Shown here one piece after another: positions 1-3,550 of a DNA stretch of 5,219 nucleotides. Below the pieces are notes generated by a model, which saw only the letters and a program-made list of their open reading frames with translations, had not been told where the DNA came from and made no database searches. Every line of letters starts with the position of its first letter. Positions within the stretch are counted from its first letter, which is position 1. The translations under genes and the position numbers were made by a program. The stretch is from Burkholderiales bacterium (GTDB lineage: Bacteria; Pseudomonadota; Gammaproteobacteria; Burkholderiales; Burkholderiaceae_A): NCBI GenBank assembly GCA_030834045.1, contig JAURFZ010000105.1, forward strand, positions 1 to 5,219, written 5' to 3'.

Positions 1-211
1 GAAAGCCCAGGGCTGTGCCATGGGCCCCACAACCAAAGCAGTGATAGAACTGCTTGGTTGGACTTACCGTGAACGAGGGTGACTTTTCGGTATGAAAGGG
101 GCAAAGCCCGCTGTAGTTGGCACCTGACTTCTTAAGGCTAACGTACTGGCCAACAACCTCGGCGACGTCAACCTTTTGAAGCAGGTCGTCAATAAACGAC
201 GAAGGAATCAT
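1..211 (-). CDS. dnaG: DNA primase DnaG, N-terminal fragment
   Basis: DnaG synthesises the short RNA primers used at the replication fork and works with the DnaB helicase. Reading the minus strand from an ATG at 211 gives 70 complete codons before the left edge, starting MIPSSFIDDLLQKVDVAEVV. This is the standard opening of bacterial primases. The CHC2 zinc-binding domain is intact: Cys37 and His40 in CPFH, then Cys58 and Cys61 in YHCFGCGAHG, with the typical KSPSF segment at about 43-47 between them. The TOPRIM catalytic domain and the helicase-binding C-terminus lie outside the window. The gene follows rpsU by 126 bases on the same strand, the usual macromolecular synthesis operon order, with rpoD expected further left. 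No clear Shine-Dalgarno sequence precedes the ATG. The start is chosen by alignment to remembered primase N-termini. Identity is near certain; only the fragment is visible. Confidence 0.96.
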   Translation of the reverse strand, partial: MIPSSFIDDLLQKVDVAEVVGQYVSLKKSGANYSGLCPFHTEKSPSFTVSPTKQFYHCFGCGAHGTALGF

Positions 212-261
212 TGCTGAATTATGCGATGCCCGATGGTTAGACCCGCGGCATGCCCAGCCAT

Positions 262-322
262 GACCAGGGGGCTGTCTTGACCGCTTGGGCCTTTCCTTGG
301 AAAGACCCTGGTCCGGACCCCC
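262..322 (-). promoter_or_regulatory. rpsU-dnaG intergenic hairpin cluster, possible attenuator or processing site
   Basis: In the minus-strand RNA, bases 308-300 and 295-287 form a 9-bp stem (GGGUCUUUC with GAAAGGCCC) closed by a CAAG loop. It includes one G-U wobble that would be a C-A mismatch in plus-strand RNA, so it favours the operon strand. An alternative longer-range pairing joins 306-313 to 262-269 (8 bp), and a perfect 10-bp palindrome occupies 310-319. The first two share bases and are partly mutually exclusive. No U-tract follows, so this is not a classical intrinsic terminator. In E. coli a terminator lies between rpsU and dnaG and helps set their unequal expression. A similar role here is inference. 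Confidence 0.5.
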
Positions 323-335
323 TTAAATCTTAAAT
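322..335 (-). repeat. Tandem 7-bp A/T-rich repeat after the rpsU stop
   Basis: Two adjacent copies of ATTTAAG (minus strand) lie at 335-329 and 328-322, two bases after the rpsU stop codon. They form an A/U-rich, probably unpaired stretch directly before the intergenic hairpin cluster. Such a layout resembles an RNase E entry site, but no cleavage can be inferred from sequence alone. The repeat may also be chance. Confidence 0.4.
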
Positions 336-337
336 GA

Positions 338-550
338 CTAGTATTTGCGGGCAGGAAGCATTTGGCTGCGAACGCGCTTGTAGTGACGCTTAACCGCGGC
401 GGCTTTTTTACGCTTACGCTCAGCTGTTGGCTTTTCGTAAAACTCACGTGCACGAAGCTCCGTGAGCAGACCTATTTTTTCGATGGTGCGCTTAAAGCGC
501 CGCATTGCAGCCTCAAAGGGCTCGTTTTCTTTGACTCGAACGACTGGCAT
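338..550 (-). CDS. rpsU: 30S ribosomal protein S21
   Basis: S21 is a small basic protein of the 30S platform, close to the 3' end of 16S rRNA, and takes part in translation initiation. The 70-residue product matches the family along its length: MPVVRVKENEPFEAAMRRFK at the N-terminus, KIGLLTELRAREFYEKPTAE in the middle, and a very basic RKRKKAAAVKRHYKRVRSQ helix near the end, finishing PARKY. Length and ending fit betaproteobacterial S21 as I remember it. The ATG at 550 is the only sensible start. The preceding 20 bases contain no GGAG-like sequence. The gene ends in TAG. It is the first gene of the rpsU-dnaG unit and is transcribed divergently from tsaD, the same arrangement as in E. coli. 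A promoter match lies about 40 bases upstream. Confidence 0.97.
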   Translation of the reverse strand: MPVVRVKENEPFEAAMRRFKRTIEKIGLLTELRAREFYEKPTAERKRKKAAAVKRHYKRVRSQMLPARKY

Positions 551-569
551 AAAAAGATGTTCTTAGATG

Positions 570-575
570 TATAAA
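570..575 (+). promoter_or_regulatory. Candidate -10 element for tsaD
   Basis: TATAAA (5 of 6 matches to TATAAT) lies about 50 bases before the preferred tsaD start and would give a start site near 582. No -35 element occurs at 16-18 bases. A good TTGACT at 531-536 is too far away, being 33 bases upstream. The element overlaps the rpsU leader, so the two divergent promoters would lie back to back. Weak call. Confidence 0.3.
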
Positions 576-589
576 AAGTAGAATCGGTG

Positions 590-618
590 ATTATGTCGAA
601 GCCTTGGAAGCAAAGCAA
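590..618 (-). promoter_or_regulatory. Candidate sigma-70 promoter for rpsU-dnaG
   Basis: On the minus strand, TTGCTT (618-613; 3 of 6 matches to TTGACA) is followed by a 17-base spacer and CATAAT (595-590; 5 of 6 matches to TATAAT). Transcription would start near 583 and leave a leader of about 33 bases before the rpsU ATG. Position and spacing are right for the operon promoter. The -35 is weak, and no LexA-type CTG-N10-CAG box was seen nearby. Confidence 0.5.
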
Positions 619-624
619 GCAAAG

Positions 625-1791
625 ATGCATGTTTTAGGCATTGAAACCTCCTGTGATGAGACGGGCCTCGCCCTGCTTGAGCTTATTCCTGGTCCGGCAG
701 AAAAGCCCGCACAAGGCTGCAAGGCGAAGCTCTTAGGCCATGCCCTGCACTCCCAGACCGAGATGCACGAGCGCTACGGCGGGGTGGTGCCGGAACTAGC
801 CTCGCGCGACCATATGGTGCGTATTCTTCCCCTTCTCGACGAATGCCTGCGTCAGGCCCAGTTTGATCTGTGCGACATTGACAGCATTGGAGTGACACAG
901 GGCCCCGGCCTTGCCGGTGCCCTGTGGGTTGGCACTAGCTTCGCTTACGGGCTCGGCCTAGCCATAGGTAAGCCTGTTCACCCCGTCCATCACCTGGAGG
1001 GCCACTTGTTATCGCCCCTGCTTCATTTGGTTGGGGAAACGGATCAGGCATCCTCGGAACATGCGCCCCAGTTGACACCCAGCTTCCCCTTTGTGGCTCT
1101 TTTGGTCTCTGGCGGCCACTCTCAGTTTCTTGAAGTCACGGGTATAGGTGAGTACAAACTTCTTGGCGAGACCATCGATGACGCAGCCGGTGAGGCTTTT
1201 GATAAATCGGCTCAACTGCTTGGGCTTGGCTACCCTGGAGGCCCGGCCGTTGCCAAGCTTGCAGAAGGCGGTGTTCCCGGGCGGTTCCGTCTCCCGCGGC
1301 CACTTCTGAGGAAGCAGGGGCTTGACCTCAGTTTTGCGGGGCTAAAAACCGCGGTGCTTACCCAGGTTCAGAAGCTTGGGGGCACGCAGGCCCTTCTAAA
1401 GACCGATCCTCAGACGTGCCAGACACGGGCCGACCTGGCCGCCGAAGTTCAGGCCGCTATTGTGGAGCTGCTCTGCGAGAAGTCCATAGCCGCCCTTGAC
1501 CAGACCGGGTACTCCCAGTTGGTGGTTTCGGGCGGTGTAAGCGCTAACAAAGAAATGCGCAAGAGGCTTTTTCAGGCAGCAGAAGAACGGACTGCGCGCG
1601 TCTTCTTCCCACCGCCCGAGCTCTGCACCGACAATGGCGTCATGATTGCCTGGGCGGCGGGGCTTCGCCTTCTTTCTGGCCTAAAACGTTCGGAGACCGA
1701 CAGGCCAGCGAGGATACCCGGTCATGACGTCGAAGGACGCGTATTGGGTATGCAGGTACGACCACGCTGGCCCTTGGAAGACCTTCGTTAG
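625..1791 (+). CDS. tsaD: tRNA N6-adenosine threonylcarbamoyltransferase TsaD
   Basis: TsaD transfers the threonylcarbamoyl group from threonylcarbamoyl-AMP to A37 of ANN-decoding tRNAs, acting with TsaB and TsaE. The ATG at 625 gives 388 residues and the family opening MHVLGIETSCDETG. An in-frame TTG at 604 would add seven residues and is less likely; neither start has a good ribosome binding site. Visible family motifs are HHLEGH (122-127, metal-binding histidines 123 and 127), SGGHSQ (162-167), GETIDDAAGEAFDKSA, SFAGLKTAV, SGGVSANK (302-309) and CTDNG (334-338, metal ligand Asp336). The C-terminus ends in the usual RPRWPL segment. E. coli TsaD is about 337 residues. The extra length falls in polar, loop-like stretches near residues 21-33, 137-152, 255-270 and 352-371. 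It is divergent from rpsU, as in E. coli, and convergent with plsY. Stop codon TAG. Confidence 0.95.
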   Translation: MHVLGIETSCDETGLALLELIPGPAEKPAQGCKAKLLGHALHSQTEMHERYGGVVPELASRDHMVRILPLLDECLRQAQFDLCDIDSIGVTQGPGLAGALWVGTSFAYGLGLAIGKPVHPVHHLEGHLLSPLLHLVGETDQASSEHAPQLTPSFPFVALLVSGGHSQFLEVTGIGEYKLLGETIDDAAGEAFDKSAQLLGLGYPGGPAVAKLAEGGVPGRFRLPRPLLRKQGLDLSFAGLKTAVLTQVQKLGGTQALLKTDPQTCQTRADLAAEVQAAIVELLCEKSIAALDQTGYSQLVVSGGVSANKEMRKRLFQAAEERTARVFFPPPELCTDNGVMIAWAAGLRLLSGLKRSETDRPARIPGHDVEGRVLGMQVRPRWPLEDLR

Positions 1792-1833
1792 AAAAACCCT
1801 AGCTCGAGTCTTTGTTAAAGCCGACGGGTTTTT
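1792..1833. terminator. Bidirectional terminator between tsaD and plsY
   Basis: AAAAACCC at 1792-1799 is the exact inverted repeat of GGGTTTTT at 1826-1833. The 26 bases between contain a small CTTT/AAAG stem at 1810-1820. Read rightwards, the stem ends in TTTTTCTTT after tsaD; read leftwards, it ends in TTTTTC after plsY. The A/T-symmetric form and the tail-to-tail position support a two-way terminator. The GC part of the stem is only 3 bp, so strength is uncertain. The right half codes for PlsY residues 216-226. Confidence 0.55.
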
Positions 1834-2479
1834 CTTTGCCCTGAAAAAGGTCTTGAAAGTTGCGCCGATGGCGAGCAAGGAGGAGTAGGCTCATGGCAAC
1901 AATGGCCCACCAGAGCGGATCTAGAACAATGACTGCCGGGTCGGGTTGTTCGGCTGGGTTCTGGCTAAGCGAGCCATAGCCAAGACCAAGCAAAGGTAGA
2001 AGGGGTGCAGCCAGGGCAGCCGAAAGGGCGGAAAGCGAGGAAATTCGGCTTAAGCCAAAGACCACGAGCCAGACGGCAAGACTTGCAAGCCCAAGCAGAG
2101 GCGATAAACCAAGCAGAACGCCCAGGGCCGTTGCCACACCCTTACCCCCTTTAAACTGAAAAAAAACGGGGAAGAGGTGGCCAAGGAAAACAGCAATGGC
2201 GGCAACGGCTAACCATTCATTGGCCTCTTCCACGGAGGCCGCGCCGGGAAGCAAAAGGGCATGGAAGACCATGATGGCCAACCAGCCCTTGGCCGCATCA
2301 CCAATAAGGGTTAGAGCGGCGGCGCGCTTGTCCCCCGTTCGCAACATATTGGTCGCCCCAGGGTTGCCCGAGCCATAGCTTCGAGGGTCGCTAAGGCCAC
2401 GCAGTCGACTTACCAAAATGGCAAAGGAGACCGAGCCCAAGAGGTAAGAAATAAGAAAGGTTGCAGAAAGACCGGACAT
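1799..2479 (-). CDS. plsY: Glycerol-3-phosphate acyltransferase PlsY
   Basis: PlsY is an inner-membrane enzyme that transfers an acyl group from acyl-phosphate (made by PlsX) to glycerol 3-phosphate, giving lysophosphatidic acid, the first step of phospholipid synthesis. The 226-residue product is strongly hydrophobic with several membrane segments (about 5-25, 55-80, 88-106, 115-145, 150-170 and 186-202). Family motifs are clear: GSGNPGATNMLR at 36-47, FPVFFQFKGGKGVAT at 103-117, and RHRRNFQDLFQGKE at 203-216. E. coli PlsY is 205 residues. The extra length is mainly a polar loop near 170-187. The ATG at 2479 fits the family N-terminus, though no Shine-Dalgarno sequence is seen. Codons for Val105-Phe107 contain a run of eight T (2159-2166). 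It lies 60 bases after miaA on the same strand and ends in TAG, 7 bases from the tsaD stop. Confidence 0.95.
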   Translation of the reverse strand: MSGLSATFLISYLLGSVSFAILVSRLRGLSDPRSYGSGNPGATNMLRTGDKRAAALTLIGDAAKGWLAIMVFHALLLPGAASVEEANEWLAVAAIAVFLGHLFPVFFQFKGGKGVATALGVLLGLSPLLGLASLAVWLVVFGLSRISSLSALSAALAAPLLPLLGLGYGSLSQNPAEQPDPAVIVLDPLWWAIVAMSLLLLARHRRNFQDLFQGKEKPVGFNKDSS

Positions 2480-2501
2480 GAGTTCTGTAATAGTAGCGTT
2501 A

Positions 2502-2526
2502 GCTTAAGGCGCTCTCTAAGTTAAGC
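2502..2526 (-). repeat. Inverted repeat in the miaA-plsY gap
   Basis: GCTTAA (2502-2507) and TTAAGC (2521-2526) form a perfect 6-bp inverted repeat around a 13-base loop, in the 60-base gap between the miaA stop and the plsY start. No T-run follows on either strand, so a terminator is not supported. The word AGCGTT flanks it on both sides as a direct repeat (2495-2500 and 2530-2535). No convincing promoter for plsY was found in the gap. It may be chance or an mRNA structure in the operon. Confidence 0.3.
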
Positions 2527-2539
2527 CGCAGCGTTCGCC

Positions 2540-3529
2540 CTAGTCATCGGCCTGCCACCACTGCAAGGCCCTTTGTTCAAGGGCAGCCGAGCTCATGGTC
2601 GAGGGGTCAAGACGATGAAGGTCCTGAAAGCTGCGCAGCCAGGTGATCTGACGCTTGGCAAGCTGACGGCTTGCCGCAATGCCTGCCTCAATAAAAGCCG
2701 GTGCGCTTTGTTCGCCGTCCAGATGCGACCAGGCCTGTCGATAGCCCACCGCGCGCATGCTCGGATGCAGCGCGGAAAGCCCCGGCCTTTTACGAAGTTG
2801 GCAGACCTCCTCAAGCAAGCCCTGGTCAAGCATGGCCATAAACCTTTGCTCGATCCGACGGTGCAGCCAGGCCCGGTCCTCGGGTTGCAACGCCAGAACA
2901 CGAAGCCCCGTGGCGGTCAATGCATGGTCCCTTGCCTCGGGCTCTGACTTCGACTGGCTCTTACGAATCCAGTCGCTCAGACTGACGCCCGTATGCAAGA
3001 AGACTTCCAGTGCCCTTGAAATACGCTGCGCATCGTTCGGATTCAGACGCTGCGCTGTCAGCGGGTCGTGATTTTGAAGCTCGGCATGCATGGCGGGCCA
3101 TCCCACGGCTTTAGCCTTTGCGGCAAGGGCCTGACGCAGCGAAATCGGTGCGGAAGGAAGATCGTCAAGCCCGTTCAAGAGCGCCTTGAAATAAAGCATG
3201 GTGCCGCCCACAACCAAAGGGCGATTGCCACGGCGTCTAATAGCCTGGATGGCGCCTTTGGCCTGATCCAGGAACTGGGCAACAGAAAAAACCTGTTCGG
3301 GCTCAAGAATGTCGATGAGGTGGTGTGGCGTCTGTGAGCGTTCGGCAGGGGTGGGCTTGGCCGTACCGATGTCCATGGCCTTGTAGATAAGCGCGGAATC
3401 CATACTTACAATCTCAACGGCCTGCCCCCCGTGATTTAGGCTTAATGCCTGTGCAAGCCGGAGCGCAAGCCCCGATTTGCCGCTTGCGGTAGGGCCAATT
3501 AGGCAGTCCACCAGGGCAGGCTTCACCAT
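2540..3529 (-). CDS. miaA: tRNA dimethylallyltransferase MiaA
   Basis: MiaA transfers the dimethylallyl group of DMAPP to N6 of A37 in tRNAs reading UNN codons, making i6A37, the substrate for MiaB. The 329-residue product has the normal family length and motif order: P-loop GPTASGKS at 12-19, MDSALIYKAMDIGTAKP at 43-59 with the catalytic-type Asp44, PHHLID at 68-73, GGTMLYF at 108-114, DAQRISRALEV at 166-176, MRAVGYRQAW at 258-267, and RQLAKRQITWLR at 288-299 near the C-terminus. The ATG at 3529 places the P-loop where expected. The only Shine-Dalgarno-like element is a GGTGGG 12 bases upstream, which is weak and distant. The gene follows mutL by 21 bases, a pairing seen in many proteobacteria, where hfq often comes next. 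Here plsY follows instead. The reading frame is the same as that of mutL. Stop codon TAG. Confidence 0.96.
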   Translation of the reverse strand: MVKPALVDCLIGPTASGKSGLALRLAQALSLNHGGQAVEIVSMDSALIYKAMDIGTAKPTPAERSQTPHHLIDILEPEQVFSVAQFLDQAKGAIQAIRRRGNRPLVVGGTMLYFKALLNGLDDLPSAPISLRQALAAKAKAVGWPAMHAELQNHDPLTAQRLNPNDAQRISRALEVFLHTGVSLSDWIRKSQSKSEPEARDHALTATGLRVLALQPEDRAWLHRRIEQRFMAMLDQGLLEEVCQLRKRPGLSALHPSMRAVGYRQAWSHLDGEQSAPAFIEAGIAASRQLAKRQITWLRSFQDLHRLDPSTMSSAALEQRALQWWQADD

Positions 3530-3550
3530 GGTCTGCGCTGACCCACCGGC

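Noticed and set aside
208..453. Minus-strand 81-codon frame across the rpsU-dnaG spacer
   Set aside because: It overlaps rpsU in another frame and spans the hairpin cluster. No recognisable protein.
581..592. AATC-GGT-GATT inverted repeat between the divergent promoters, as an operator
   Set aside because: Only 4 bp per arm, which is well within chance. No LexA-type box was found either.
900..922. GC-rich hairpin inside tsaD (GGGC, CCGGC and matching arms with a CTT loop)
   Set aside because: It is explained by codons of the conserved GPGLAGAL motif in a GC-rich gene, and no T-run follows.
2573..3071. Plus-strand open frames of 104-124 codons opposite miaA
   Set aside because: They lie antisense to a complete, motif-rich miaA, have no family resemblance, and are explained by its codon composition.
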